Positions 9,082 to 18,551 of a DNA stretch of 64,000 nt are shown here, one piece after another. Below the pieces are notes generated by a model. That model saw only the letters and a program-made list of their open reading frames with translations, did not search any database and had not been told where the DNA came from. Both the position numbers and the translations under genes were made by a program. Positions within the stretch are counted from its first letter, which is position 1. The number at the start of each line of letters is the position of its first letter. Source of the DNA: Bacillota bacterium (lineage in GTDB: Bacteria; Bacillota_I; Bacilli_A; RF39; UBA660); assembly GCA_003149915.1 (NCBI GenBank), contig QAMK01000031.1, positions 33,317-97,316 on the forward strand, read 5' to 3'.

Positions 9082-9084
9082 AAA

Positions 9085-9108
9085 AGAAAACTTACGCATG
9101 AGTAAGTT
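9085..9108 (-). terminator. Terminator of spo0A
   Basis: AACTTAC (minus strand) pairs with GTAAGTT around TCATGC, followed by TTC and five T. The stem includes the end of the spo0A frame. Confidence 0.65.
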
Positions 9109-9868
9109 CTTTGTGATACTCTAGTCGAAGTTTATCTGCGACAGTTACTATGAATTCAGAATTCGTCGGTTTGGCCTTATCGATATCGACACTATGACCG
9201 AATATCTCTTCCATCAAATCCCAACTGCCACGATTCCAACTGACCTCGATAGCATGGCGAATCGCCCGTTCTACACGAGATACTGTGGTATCGAACTTTT
9301 CTGCTAACATCGGATATAACTCTTTGGTAATGCCACCAATCACCGATGGATCTTTATAAATAATAGAAATCCCTTCTCTAATATACTGATATCCCTTTAT
9401 ATGAGATGGAACTCCTAATTCATGTAAAATTTTCGTAATCGAAATATCTAAGTTATTTTGATATAAATCGATACTCTTTTGATTGAATGTATTGTTTGCC
9501 GTACATTCTAAAACTCTTCTTGCCAGTTCATCTAACTCGAACGGTTTTAAGATGAAATAATGAATCCCTAATTCTGAGACCTTTCGAATCATCTCTTGGG
9601 TATTGTAAGACGTAAGTACAATGACTTTCTTATGAATTCCCTTTTTCTGCATTTCTTCTAAGACGGATACACCATCCTTCTTAGGCATAATCAAATCCAA
9701 AATAATGACATCGTAACGATCCATCTCGGACTCGATTAAATGTAATCCTTCTACTCCATCATACGCTTCAAGCACTACATCAATCTTAGCGTGACTTCTA
9801 AAATACTCCTTGACCATACGAACAAGTGCAACGTTGTCGTCGATCATTAAGACTCTAGCCTTTTCCAT
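9092..9868 (-). CDS. spo0A: Sporulation master regulator Spo0A
   Basis: Response regulator that, once phosphorylated, binds 0A boxes and starts sporulation. The 258 residues comprise a receiver domain (acidic pair Asp10-Asp11, phosphoacceptor Asp58 in [12 protein letters not shown]) and the Spo0A-specific DNA-binding domain ([18 protein letters not shown], then [18 protein letters not shown]). The C-terminus KPTNSEFI is also typical. It is transcribed alone, with a 0A box upstream. Its presence is the strongest evidence that this genome belongs to a spore-forming lineage. Confidence 0.98.
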   Translation of the reverse strand: MEKARVLMIDDNVALVRMVKEYFRSHAKIDVVLEAYDGVEGLHLIESEMDRYDVIILDLIMPKKDGVSVLEEMQKKGIHKKVIVLTSYNTQEMIRKVSELGIHYFILKPFELDELARRVLECTANNTFNQKSIDLYQNNLDISITKILHELGVPSHIKGYQYIREGISIIYKDPSVIGGITKELYPMLAEKFDTTVSRVERAIRHAIEVSWNRGSWDLMEEIFGHSVDIDKAKPTNSEFIVTVADKLRLEYHKELTHA

Positions 9869-9948
9869 ATTTTATCCTTTCTTACTACACGCAAGTATAA
9901 TTATAAACTAAATTTCTACATAAATAAACAGTTATTTTTATCTAAATT

Positions 9949-9955
9949 TGTCGAA
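9949..9955 (+). promoter_or_regulatory. 0A box upstream of spo0A
   Basis: TGTCGAA matches the Spo0A box core (TGNCGAA). It lies about 80 bp upstream of the spo0A start and upstream of the -10-like TATAAT near 9899-9904, suggesting autoregulation as in Bacillus. The motif is short, so chance is possible. Confidence 0.45.
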
Positions 9956-9970
9956 CCCAGATTTTTAGGC

Positions 9971-9999
9971 AAAAAAAACTACACGACAATCTCGTGTAG
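9971..9999 (-). terminator. Terminator of the glycolytic/glycolipid operon
   Basis: CTACACGA pairs with TCGTGTAG around a 5-nt loop, followed by eight T on the minus strand. It ends the run gapA to the 58-residue membrane protein. Confidence 0.9.
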
Positions 10000-10016
10000 A
10001 ATTGTGCATTTATTAC

Positions 10017-10193
10017 TTATCCATTCTTGTTTAAAGAATTCATGCCTGCTACGAAAAGAAGCAAAAGTCCTAAAAACAAACAAGCCCAGAAAATAGGAGA
10101 ATCCTGATTATCTATGATGAAGTTGTGTAAGTCTTCTCCAAGATCTTGAATCGTTTTCATCAAATCGAAGTCTAATACAAACCAAGGCAACAT
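10017..10193 (-). CDS. Small single-pass membrane protein, 58 aa
   Basis: A short gene with ATG directly after the tpiA stop (TAA then ATG), ending at TAA 10017-10019. The protein begins MLPWFVLDFD, has a charged middle, and one hydrophobic segment (IFWACLFLGLLLLFVAGM, about residues 34-51). It ends GMNSLNKNG. It is the last gene before a strong terminator and is probably translated by coupling with tpiA. The family is not recognised. Confidence 0.6.
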   Translation of the reverse strand: MLPWFVLDFDLMKTIQDLGEDLHNFIIDNQDSPIFWACLFLGLLLLFVAGMNSLNKNG

Positions 10194-10913
10194 TTAACGT
10201 ACCTCCTTTAACATTTCTTCTATCTTTTTAGGGTCTAAACTAGCACCACCTATTAAATATCCATCGATATTAGGAACTACTTCCAAAGAAGCAATATTAG
10301 AAGGATTGACACTTCCACCATATAAAACTGGTAAATCGACATGATAATGAGTAGAAACAAACTCTTTGATATTGGATACTGTCTCTTCAATATCTTCATT
10401 CCTTGCAACCTTGCCTGTACCAATCGCCCAAACTGGTTCATAAGCAAGTATGATAGATTGTAAGTTACTGGTATCAAATGAAGAGAATACACCTTCAATC
10501 TGAGAGGCTAAAACATCGTTTGTTTTTCCTTGTTCTCTTTCCGTTTCTGTTTCACCAATACAGAAAATCGGGCGGATATTTGTTTGCAGTAACAACTCTA
10601 TCTTCTGAATGAAATCAGCATCGGTCTCTTTCATAATTTGACGTCTTTCCGAATGCGCGACGATCGTATACGTAACACCCAAAGAAGAAAGTTGCAAAGC
10701 AGATACTTCACCCGTCAATGCTCCGTATGCTCGAAAAGCAACATTTTGACTTCCTACTCCATAAGAGGCATCTTTAAATAATGGCAAATACGGAAAACTC
10801 GGAACGACAACAAAATGAACGTTAGAAATATCCAATTTCTGAATCTGTTCTTTATACGTTAATATTTCTGGATACGACAAATTCATTTTGTGATTTAAAA
10901 CAAAATATTTCAT
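10194..10913 (-). CDS. tpiA: Triosephosphate isomerase
   Basis: Interconverts dihydroxyacetone phosphate and glyceraldehyde 3-phosphate. The 239 residues include catalytic His87 (AHSERRQ) and Glu159 in AYEPVWAIGTGK, plus the phosphate loop YGGSVNPSN. The N-terminal motif reads LNHKMN rather than the usual NWKMN, with the catalytic Lys9 kept. It starts one base after the glycosyltransferase stop with AAAGGAGAG upstream. Confidence 0.96.
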   Translation of the reverse strand: MKYFVLNHKMNLSYPEILTYKEQIQKLDISNVHFVVVPSFPYLPLFKDASYGVGSQNVAFRAYGALTGEVSALQLSSLGVTYTIVAHSERRQIMKETDADFIQKIELLLQTNIRPIFCIGETETEREQGKTNDVLASQIEGVFSSFDTSNLQSIILAYEPVWAIGTGKVARNEDIEETVSNIKEFVSTHYHVDLPVLYGGSVNPSNIASLEVVPNIDGYLIGGASLDPKKIEEMLKEVR

Positions 10914-10914
10914 C

Positions 10915-12144
10915 TCAACTCTCTCCTTTAATTCGATCGATTAAACGCCTAAAAAATCCTTTTTTCTTATTCTTATTTTTCTCATGAATGGCATACCGAT
11001 ATACATCTAAAACCGATTCAGCATAATGTTTGGAACTAAACGAATCCGCTTTAATTCGAGCTTGTTTAGACATTCTCTTTAATTCTGTCTCATCTTGATA
11101 CAACTTTTCTAACCCTTGGTAGCATTCCTCTTCTGTATGGAAAATAATTCCATCTAAACCATCATCGACAACATTCTTAAACGATTCATCCTCAATACAT
11201 AAGGCTGGTAGAGAAGATGCCATCGCTTCGATAACAGTAAGTCCTTGCGTTTCAGACTGAGATGCCGTAGCAAATAAAGTTGCCATATGATAATACGTTG
11301 GAATATCTGAGTAAGCAACTTTACCGGTAAAGATAACCGCATCCGAAATACCTAATTCATTTGCTAAATCTTTATATTCTTGCTCATCCGGTCCACCACC
11401 GACAATTAAAAAGCGGAAATTTTTATGATGATCATACATCTTTTTAGCAACTCGAATTAAAAATTCGATGTTTTTCTCGGCCGCAAGTCTTCCTACAAAA
11501 ATTAGTACAAAATCTTTCTTATCAATGTGATATTGACGCCTCAATGCCGCCACTTTCTTGGTATCGGCATTTTCTAGATAAAACCGTTCGACTTCCAAAC
11601 CAGTTGGAACGATGTGCACGCTTCTCTCAACTTGATATTTTTGTTTAAACAAATCGTACGCTTTCTTGGTCGGCACAATCAGTTCAGTCGCAGTCTTATC
11701 ACAATAGAAAAGCGTCAACTGTTCGACAATCTTCTTAGCACTCTTATCGAAGTGTCCATGCGTAATGTAATGCGTATAATCTTCGTACATCGTGTGATAC
11801 GTATGAACGAGCGGAATATTGAACTGTTTGGCAATAATTCTAGCAAACGTTCCAACGCCAAACTCCGTATGAGTATGAATGACATCTAAGTGCCAGTCTT
11901 TAATCACTTGAACTGCTTTTAACGGATAAATTCCCGTCAAACGATAATCGTATATTCCGATTGGAATCCCAGGAATTCTCAAAACCCGATCATCGCTATC
12001 GTTATAATGTAAAGCATCATCGTTTACTGTAACGACATATACCGTATGCCCTAACTTTTCTAAGGCATCACGAAGCATCAATACGCTAGTAGAAACCCCA
12101 TTGATATAAGGTGGATAGGTATCTGTAAAAAGTCCAATTCTCAT
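10915..12144 (-). CDS. GT4 glycosyltransferase (diacylglycerol glucosyltransferase-like)
   Basis: A 409-residue GT-B enzyme. The N-terminus MRIGLFTDTYPPYINGVSTS and the donor-site segment SETQGLTVIEAMASSLP are like bacterial 1,2-diacylglycerol 3-glucosyltransferases that make membrane glycolipids. The start at 12144 overlaps the flippase-like gene's stop (ATGA) and has AAAGGAGA at a good distance. The C-terminus is basic and could bind the membrane surface. Pairing with an LPG-synthase-type membrane protein supports a glycolipid or lipoteichoic-anchor role. The exact sugar and acceptor cannot be read from sequence. Confidence 0.85.
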   Translation of the reverse strand: MRIGLFTDTYPPYINGVSTSVLMLRDALEKLGHTVYVVTVNDDALHYNDSDDRVLRIPGIPIGIYDYRLTGIYPLKAVQVIKDWHLDVIHTHTEFGVGTFARIIAKQFNIPLVHTYHTMYEDYTHYITHGHFDKSAKKIVEQLTLFYCDKTATELIVPTKKAYDLFKQKYQVERSVHIVPTGLEVERFYLENADTKKVAALRRQYHIDKKDFVLIFVGRLAAEKNIEFLIRVAKKMYDHHKNFRFLIVGGGPDEQEYKDLANELGISDAVIFTGKVAYSDIPTYYHMATLFATASQSETQGLTVIEAMASSLPALCIEDESFKNVVDDGLDGIIFHTEEECYQGLEKLYQDETELKRMSKQARIKADSFSSKHYAESVLDVYRYAIHEKNKNKKKGFFRRLIDRIKGES

Positions 12145-13148
12145 GAAGCATCTCCTTTCCGAATACCGAACAACACGCCTCCTACAATCATCGGTAGGTA
12201 ATACGTAGTAAGTCTCCAAATAAGAAGTGACGCAGATACGAAAGTCGCAGGAGCAAAGTTTCCTACAAACTGAGAATATCCAAATTCAATTCCACCTGAT
12301 CCACCAGGAATCGGAACAAATGCTCCAATAATCATCGTATAAGCAGAAGAAACAACGGCTTCCAATGCATTCATACTCTCAAAGTCATGCATCGCATAAA
12401 ACGTGAAAAGAGGAATGACATATAGTAAGAACAAACCGATAAATTGATAGACAAATCCAAGTGCCGCATTCTTTTTATTTTTACTGATAAAGACCGTTCC
12501 CTCATGAAAGTCCGCTAACTTCTCTTCCCAATTCTGTTTTATTTTTTGTTTATCCTTAATCAAATGACAAAAGCTTAGAAAAGAAATGATGTGACGAACC
12601 ATAAATGCAGTAAACTTTCTAGCATAACAGATAATCAGTAATCCAATCATGACAGCAGTATTCAAAATAAAACCAATCAAAATCAAATTACTCAAAATCG
12701 GATTGTTAGGAAACAAATTCAGTGATAGATTCACAAATAAGGCGATGAGTCCTAACAAGACAAGTGCCGCTTGATACAAAATGAAATTCATCATGATGAT
12801 GTTCGTTCCTTTTGTCATTCGGACACCATCTTCTTTTAAAAGCAACACCTGCATCGGTTGACCACCGGTGGAAAACGGTGTAATCCCGTTAAAAAACGCT
12901 GTCATCGTTTCTAATTTAAATGCTTTTTTTACAGAATAAGAAAATTTATATCCAGTAATCACTTCCCGTAATCCCAAAGAACGGAAAAACAAACTGGCAG
13001 CCATCGTTAAAAATCCAACCACAACCCACAATGGATTGACATTTTTTAAAATATCGACAATCGCATTAAAATCATCTTTTACAACGAAAAATAGAACGAC
13101 GAAGGTTATAAGTAATAATAGTATGCTGTTCTTTTTTAATCCCTTCAT
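12141..13148 (-). CDS. UPF0104 / LPG-synthase transmembrane-domain protein
   Basis: A 335-residue polytopic membrane protein with about eight hydrophobic segments. The family signature region (PFSTGGQPMQ near residue 98 and FVPIPGGSGGIEFGY near the C-terminus) matches the flippase half of MprF and the AglD-type family. No lysyl-transferase domain is attached. The start at 13148 has AAGGTGA seven bases upstream. It overlaps the glycosyltransferase by 4 bp, so lipid flipping of the glycosylated product is a reasonable inference. Confidence 0.85.
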   Translation of the reverse strand: MKGLKKNSILLLLITFVVLFFVVKDDFNAIVDILKNVNPLWVVVGFLTMAASLFFRSLGLREVITGYKFSYSVKKAFKLETMTAFFNGITPFSTGGQPMQVLLLKEDGVRMTKGTNIIMMNFILYQAALVLLGLIALFVNLSLNLFPNNPILSNLILIGFILNTAVMIGLLIICYARKFTAFMVRHIISFLSFCHLIKDKQKIKQNWEEKLADFHEGTVFISKNKKNAALGFVYQFIGLFLLYVIPLFTFYAMHDFESMNALEAVVSSAYTMIIGAFVPIPGGSGGIEFGYSQFVGNFAPATFVSASLLIWRLTTYYLPMIVGGVLFGIRKGDAS

Positions 13149-13162
13149 AGTATATCTCACCT

Positions 13163-14344
13163 TTATTTTTCTTGAATAATAGCAATTCCTGGAAGTTCTT
13201 TTCCTTCTAAGAATTCAAGAGTTGCACCTCCACCTGTTGAAGCATGAGATACTTTATCTTTGAACCCAAGTTCGCTAGCAGCAGCCACAATATCGCCACC
13301 ACCTAAAACAGAATGAATCGAAGAATTTGCAACGGCATTTAATAATTCATTCGTACCCTTTTGATATTCTTCCATTTCGTAAACGCCAAGAGGGCCATTC
13401 CAAAATACCGTCTTCGCATTGACTAAAACTTCTTTCATCATAGCAATTGTTTCTGGTCCGATGTCCATTGCCATTTCATCGGCACCGATCTCACTCACCT
13501 TACAAATATGATGTGGCGTCTCTTCACTAAATTCAGTCGTAACATTGACATCGACTGGTAAAACCAACTTATCTCCATAAGTAGCAATCATTTTCTGACA
13601 GAATTCCAAAGAATCTTCCTCTAATAAAGATTTACCGATATCGATTCCCTTTGCTTTTAAGAAAGTGAATGCCATTCCGCCACCAATCATAATTTTATCT
13701 GCAATCGGTGCTAAGTTTTCAATAACTTTAATCTTATCACTAACTTTTGCACCACCCATAATGATAACATAAGGACGTTCTGGATTTTTCAAAGAGTCCA
13801 AATGATTCAACTCTTTTTCGATTAAGAAACCGATTCCATTTGGCAAATGACTAGCAATACCAACATTAGAAGCATGAGCACGATGAGCAGTACCGAATGC
13901 ATCGTTAATGTAGATATCTCCTAAACTAGCCCAAAATGCACCAAGTTCTGGATCATTAGAACTTTCTTTTTTACCATTCAAATCTTCATAGCGAGTATTT
14001 TGCATCAACAATACTTCGCCATCTTTTAATCCATCCACAGCATCTTTTAATTCTGATCCGGAAGTTGCTTTACAAAACAATACCTTCTGATTTAACAAAT
14101 TACTAAGTCTCTGTGCTACAGGAAATAAATCGTTCTTAACTAAATCTTTTTCTTCTTTTACACGTCCCAAATGAGACATTAAAATCACTTTAGCAGATTC
14201 GTTGATTGCATACTCTATCGTAGGCAATGCTGCTTGAATTCTCGTATCATCCGTAATCTTTCCATCTTTCATTGGAACATTAAAATCACAACGTATAATA
14301 ACACGTTTGCCATGTAAATCATAATCTTTAATGGTCTTTTTCAT
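13163..14344 (-). CDS. pgk: Phosphoglycerate kinase
   Basis: Transfers phosphate from 1,3-bisphosphoglycerate to ADP. The 393 residues include RCDFNVPMKDG, GRVKEEKD, and the nucleotide-site glycine-rich segments IMGGAKVSDKI and STGGGATLEFLEG. The ATG at 14344 follows GAGGTGG; an upstream GTG lies inside that site and is not used. It sits between the Nudix gene and the flippase-like gene. Confidence 0.97.
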   Translation of the reverse strand: MKKTIKDYDLHGKRVIIRCDFNVPMKDGKITDDTRIQAALPTIEYAINESAKVILMSHLGRVKEEKDLVKNDLFPVAQRLSNLLNQKVLFCKATSGSELKDAVDGLKDGEVLLMQNTRYEDLNGKKESSNDPELGAFWASLGDIYINDAFGTAHRAHASNVGIASHLPNGIGFLIEKELNHLDSLKNPERPYVIIMGGAKVSDKIKVIENLAPIADKIMIGGGMAFTFLKAKGIDIGKSLLEEDSLEFCQKMIATYGDKLVLPVDVNVTTEFSEETPHHICKVSEIGADEMAMDIGPETIAMMKEVLVNAKTVFWNGPLGVYEMEEYQKGTNELLNAVANSSIHSVLGGGDIVAAASELGFKDKVSHASTGGGATLEFLEGKELPGIAIIQEK

Positions 14345-14367
14345 AGATTCCACCTCTTTCTATTCTC

Positions 14368-14781
14368 TTATAAATTCACTTTTAAAAACATTCGTGCTTT
14401 TGTCTTAACATCTGGGAAAATTGGAATTCGATCCAACTCTTCCAAACTAAACCAATCGATATCGAAACTAGCATCACTGTTCTTTAACTCTTGATTTGGT
14501 TCAGTAGGAACTGCTAAATATTGGTAATCGATTAAATTTCCTACAAAGTTATTATATTCTTCTACAATGAACGGTTTTCCTGTAACTAATTTTACATGAA
14601 TGCCCGTTTCTTCGAAAGCTTTTCGTACAGCCCCTTCTTCTGGTGTTTCACCCTCTTGTAGGTGTCCGCCTGGCTGAACCCAGTTTTGAAACTTTTTATG
14701 ATAGATTAACAAGATTTTTTGATTGGCCTCATCAATGATAAAAGTAGATGCACAATATTCTGTTTTCTTTTCTGTACTCAT
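14368..14781 (-). CDS. Nudix hydrolase
   Basis: A 137-residue pyrophosphohydrolase of unknown substrate. The Nudix box reads GGHLQEGETPEEGAVRKAF, continuing EETGI, so the usual RE pair is RK while the two metal-binding Glu of EE are kept. The start at 14781 follows GGGAGGA. Its place between gapA and pgk is unusual and may reflect clean-up of a damaged nucleotide or sugar-phosphate ester; that is an inference. Confidence 0.85.
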   Translation of the reverse strand: MSTEKKTEYCASTFIIDEANQKILLIYHKKFQNWVQPGGHLQEGETPEEGAVRKAFEETGIHVKLVTGKPFIVEEYNNFVGNLIDYQYLAVPTEPNQELKNSDASFDIDWFSLEELDRIPIFPDVKTKARMFLKVNL

Positions 14782-14810
14782 AAATCCTCCCACTATTATG
14801 AAAAAAAGCG

Positions 14811-15824
14811 CTATGCGCCTTTCTTCTTTGCTAAATACTTAGCGGTTCTTACCATTTGATTTGAATAACCCATTTCATTATCATACCAAGCGACAACTTT
14901 TACTAATTGTTCACCATCGGTATCTAAAACTTCCGTCAACAATCCATCTACAGTTGCTCCACAAGTAGAACCGATAACGTCACTAGATACAATTGGATCC
15001 ATTGTAAATACTAATGTCTCATCTGTATTAACTTTGAATGCTTCGTTGATTTCTTCAACAGTTGTCTTCTTTTCAAGTTCAAGCGTCAAATCGACAACTG
15101 ATCCATCAGAAACTGGAACACGCATTGCAGAACCTTTCATCTTTCCATCTAACTGTGGTAATACTTTACCAATAGCTGTTGCAGCACCGGTAGAAGAAGG
15201 AACGATGTTGGCACAAGCGGCACGTCCACGACGCGCTTTGATTCCTTTCTTATGAGGAACATCTAACGTTGCTTGATCATTCGTATAAGCATGAACTGTC
15301 GTCATATAACCACGTTTTACTTTGAAATAGTAATCCAAAACACGTAGTACTGGTGCTAGACAGTTCGTCGTACAACTAGCAGCAGAAATTACTTGTTCAC
15401 TACCATCTAGTTGATCATGGTTAACGTTATAAACGATTGTCTTAACGTCTCCTTTTGCTGGAGCAGAAATGACAACTGCTTTGGCACCAGCATTGATATG
15501 AGCCATGGCTTTGTCCTTATCCGTAAATTTACCAGTACATTCCATGACGATATCGACACCTAAATCACCCCAAGGAAGTGCAGAAGGGTCTGTCTCAGAA
15601 TAAACTTTTACATGACGTCCTCCATCGACCAAATCATTTCCATCAAAGGAAATATCTCCTAGTTTGTATGTACGATGATTCGTATCATACTTAAGTAAAT
15701 AAGCAAGTTGTTCAGCATCTGTCAAATCATTAATGGCTACTACTTCCATCTCTGGATCTTGATCCATAATACGATAAACCAAACGTCCAATACGACCAAA
15801 TCCATTGATTGCTACTTTTATCAT
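14811..15824 (-). CDS. gapA: Glyceraldehyde-3-phosphate dehydrogenase
   Basis: Oxidises glyceraldehyde 3-phosphate with NAD+. The 337 residues include the Rossmann start INGFGRIGR, Asp at position 33 (NDLTD) favouring NAD, and the catalytic Cys151 in SAASCTTNCLAP. The start at 15824 has AGGAGATG upstream and lies downstream of a consensus-like promoter. First gene of the glycolytic cluster. Confidence 0.98.
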   Translation of the reverse strand: MIKVAINGFGRIGRLVYRIMDQDPEMEVVAINDLTDAEQLAYLLKYDTNHRTYKLGDISFDGNDLVDGGRHVKVYSETDPSALPWGDLGVDIVMECTGKFTDKDKAMAHINAGAKAVVISAPAKGDVKTIVYNVNHDQLDGSEQVISAASCTTNCLAPVLRVLDYYFKVKRGYMTTVHAYTNDQATLDVPHKKGIKARRGRAACANIVPSSTGAATAIGKVLPQLDGKMKGSAMRVPVSDGSVVDLTLELEKKTTVEEINEAFKVNTDETLVFTMDPIVSSDVIGSTCGATVDGLLTEVLDTDGEQLVKVVAWYDNEMGYSNQMVRTAKYLAKKKGA

Positions 15825-15843
15825 ATAATCATCTCCTAGTATC

Positions 15844-15872
15844 ATTATATATTCTTTTATTTTTGAGTTCAA
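15844..15872 (-). promoter_or_regulatory. Promoter of the gapA cluster
   Basis: Minus-strand -35 TTGAAC (15867-15872), 17-bp spacer, -10 TATAAT (15844-15849). Confidence 0.8.
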
Positions 15873-15879
15873 GTTTTTT

Positions 15880-15910
15880 AAAAAAAGAAAAAAGGACTTT
15901 ACAGCCCTTT
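15880..15910 (-). terminator. Terminator of the DUF4116-repeat gene
   Basis: AAAGGGCT pairs with AGTCCTTT (one G-U pair) around four bases, followed by a T-rich tract on the minus strand. Confidence 0.75.
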
Positions 15911-15982
15911 TAAAGCAAAAATATAAACTTCAATTACTAACAGAAACCACATTCATAAATTTTATACAGTATCATCATCACA

Positions 15983-18421
15983 TTACTTTGCTTTAGAGGA
16001 ATGATTCGTTTCTTCACTCATTCCTCCATTTGTATTTTTTAATCCGTTAACCATATCTGCAACAATTTTTTCAACAAGTACTTCCTTATTGAATGCATTA
16101 GGTACTGCTGGATTAGTAGATAAGGATGCTTGCTCGGTCTTAGCCTTTTCTCGCTTCTCCTTTTCTTGAACAATGGCATTTCGGATATCGACATCATCTT
16201 TCCATTCTTCACCTAAATAAACATCTGGATTTACTTGAATTGCTTGCAAAACAAATTGCTTATCTTGTTTTAATGTAGGATCCGCATCTATCATGACATA
16301 TTCACATGCTTTGATAGCTTCAAGCATGAATTCTGGATTCTTTCTTAACTCAGCACTGGCGCTTCGAAGAGGAGTGCCGGAATCTTCAATTTCATTTCTT
16401 AATTCGTTAAAATCGGTTTGAGAATCTTTTCTATATTCATCAACCAGATTATTAAATGATTGAATTGCTGTCATAACAACCGCAGGATTATTTTTTACTT
16501 CAGCACCAGCATATTCCAAAACACTATAATTTTGTTGTACAGCCGTCATTACAAATTCAGGGTTAGATTTCAGTTCTTCACTAGCAAATGCAAAAGCAGC
16601 ACCATTTGGTTTTAAAGCCGCCATAACAATTTCGGGATTATTTTTTAAATTTTTACTGGCATACTGTAATGCAATACCATAACTTTTGGCTACGGCAAGC
16701 ATAACAATTTCTGGGTTATTTTTCAACTCGTCACTCGCAAATCGCAAAGCTAAACCATTTAGATTTACAACCTTCTTAACAAATTCGAAATTTGATTTTA
16801 TCTCATCACTTGCATATTGCAAAGCTTGGTGATACTGTTTTACGGCTGCCATAACAATTTTAGAATCAGATTTTAATTCTTCACTAGCATATTCCAAAGC
16901 AAGACCATTTTGTTTTACGGCTTCTAACATAAACTCTGGATTAGATTTCATTTCTTCGCCAGCATATTCCAAAACATTATAATTCAGTTTTACAGCCTCT
17001 AGCATAAACTCTGAATTGGATTTCAAATCTTCGCTAGCATATACCAAAGCAAAACCATTTTGTTTTATGGCCTCTAAAATGATTGTAGGATTAGACCTCA
17101 TCTCTTCACTAGCATATTCCAAAGCAAGACCATTTTGTTTTACGACTTCTAACATAAACTCTGGATTAGATTTCAATTCTTCACTTGCATATTCCAAAGC
17201 ATTGTAATTCTGTTTTACAGCTGCCATAACAACTTCAGGATTATTTTTCAACTCTCCACTAGCAGTTTTTAAAGCAACTTCTCTTAATTCATTTAATCTA
17301 GGGTCATTATGCCAACCACATCCCTCGACACTTCCATAAATAAACAACAAATCATCTTTCGTTAACAGTTCATGATTTTGGTATTTTTTATACATGGTCG
17401 TTAGCATTTTAGTGTCATGAAGACGTTTTTTATATTTATCTCGGTCAGCAAAATCTTGAATCTTCTCTTCGACAATCTCTTCAAAATTTGGTTCAATGTT
17501 TTGATCTTGTGCAATTCCTCTGATTTCACCAATTTGATTCTTTCCATCCATTCGAATTGCTAAACGTGGATTAGTCGCCTCTCCTTTTTCATCATATGTA
17601 TAGTAAACATAAAAGTCTCCTCCAGCAAGTTGTTTTTTACAAGTATCTTCTCCAGCCGTACACCAACCAGTATTTTTCCCTTGCAAAGACTCCCATAATG
17701 GATGGTAATCACTTCCCATATCGTACTTTTTCCAAACACCAGCCGTATTTGCATTAAACATGATTTTTTCTTTATGCTGTTTTAATAGAAGAGTATATAT
17801 TTTTTGAAAGTTTCCATTCTCCACTAATTGTTGAAAATTTTCTTCAACTTGTTCTTGATTGACACTTTGAACAATCATATCGATTACTTTAGCCAAAACC
17901 TCTTGATTTAAGTCTACAAATGGTGCAACCGTACTTTTATCTCTTCTTTTATATACCTCATTTTTATTATCATATGCGCCAATATTTAACATTCCCTGAA
18001 ATGCCCAATATTTTGCCCAAGTTGGAAAGAATCTTGCATCGTTACTACTTAAATAATCAATCCACTTATCTAAGGATGTTTTTTGATCCGTAAGAATTGT
18101 TTGAATATGTTGTTGTTTCAATCGTTCATTTAGATGAATTCCATATTGTTCAAAATACTGAGAATCTAAAAACTGCCAATATTTATCAGATATATTTTCT
18201 GGTTTGATTACATAATGGTCATAATAAAACTTCTTTAAAGATCGAATTCCTGTATCCGTCGGATGATTCATCACTTTTTCATGAACTCGTTCCAAGCGGT
18301 CTAAATACTTTTCAATTTTCTCGCTCGGTTTATCGCTAGGAGCTGCCGTATGCATGACAACATCACTCATATGCATATCTTTATAAAGACGATTTAAAAA
18401 TTCTGTTCCGCTTTTCTCCAT
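15983..18421 (-). CDS. DUF4116-type repeat protein, 812 aa
   Basis: A large cytoplasmic-looking protein. Residues 1-390 form an N-terminal region of unknown fold with the conserved-looking segment NTGWCTAGEDTC followed by GGDFYVYYT and NPRLAIRM. About 12 imperfect repeats of 25 residues follow (pattern ELKSNPEFMLEAVKQNGLALEYAS) out to about residue 740, then a charged tail. The repeats match the DUF4116 pattern known from phage, effector and large unknown proteins. No signal peptide is seen. The start at 18421 (MEKSGTEF) follows GGAGTG. It is transcribed alone between two terminators. Function unknown. Confidence 0.75.
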   Translation of the reverse strand: MEKSGTEFLNRLYKDMHMSDVVMHTAAPSDKPSEKIEKYLDRLERVHEKVMNHPTDTGIRSLKKFYYDHYVIKPENISDKYWQFLDSQYFEQYGIHLNERLKQQHIQTILTDQKTSLDKWIDYLSSNDARFFPTWAKYWAFQGMLNIGAYDNKNEVYKRRDKSTVAPFVDLNQEVLAKVIDMIVQSVNQEQVEENFQQLVENGNFQKIYTLLLKQHKEKIMFNANTAGVWKKYDMGSDYHPLWESLQGKNTGWCTAGEDTCKKQLAGGDFYVYYTYDEKGEATNPRLAIRMDGKNQIGEIRGIAQDQNIEPNFEEIVEEKIQDFADRDKYKKRLHDTKMLTTMYKKYQNHELLTKDDLLFIYGSVEGCGWHNDPRLNELREVALKTASGELKNNPEVVMAAVKQNYNALEYASEELKSNPEFMLEVVKQNGLALEYASEEMRSNPTIILEAIKQNGFALVYASEDLKSNSEFMLEAVKLNYNVLEYAGEEMKSNPEFMLEAVKQNGLALEYASEELKSDSKIVMAAVKQYHQALQYASDEIKSNFEFVKKVVNLNGLALRFASDELKNNPEIVMLAVAKSYGIALQYASKNLKNNPEIVMAALKPNGAAFAFASEELKSNPEFVMTAVQQNYSVLEYAGAEVKNNPAVVMTAIQSFNNLVDEYRKDSQTDFNELRNEIEDSGTPLRSASAELRKNPEFMLEAIKACEYVMIDADPTLKQDKQFVLQAIQVNPDVYLGEEWKDDVDIRNAIVQEKEKREKAKTEQASLSTNPAVPNAFNKEVLVEKIVADMVNGLKNTNGGMSEETNHSSKAK
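16190..17275 (-). repeat. Tandem 75-bp coding repeats (DUF4116)
   Basis: About a dozen direct repeats of roughly 75 bp, diverged at DNA level, encode the 25-residue units. The closest copies keep nearly identical stretches such as those around 16865-16925 and 17100-17160, a sign of recent duplication. Confidence 0.75.
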
Positions 18422-18480
18422 ATCTAACACTCCAATCCATTTTAAGAATACCATAATTGCTTCTGAAAAGATATTTCATT

Positions 18481-18510
18481 TAAAAAATATCCACAATTTC
18501 TTGTGAATAT
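18481..18510 (-). terminator. Terminator of the uridine-kinase-like gene
   Basis: ATATTCACAA pairs with TTGTGGATAT (one G-U) around GAAA, followed by six T on the minus strand. Confidence 0.85.
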
Positions 18511-18551
18511 TTTATGTAAAATTATATTTTGTGCACAATAATTGTGAAGAA

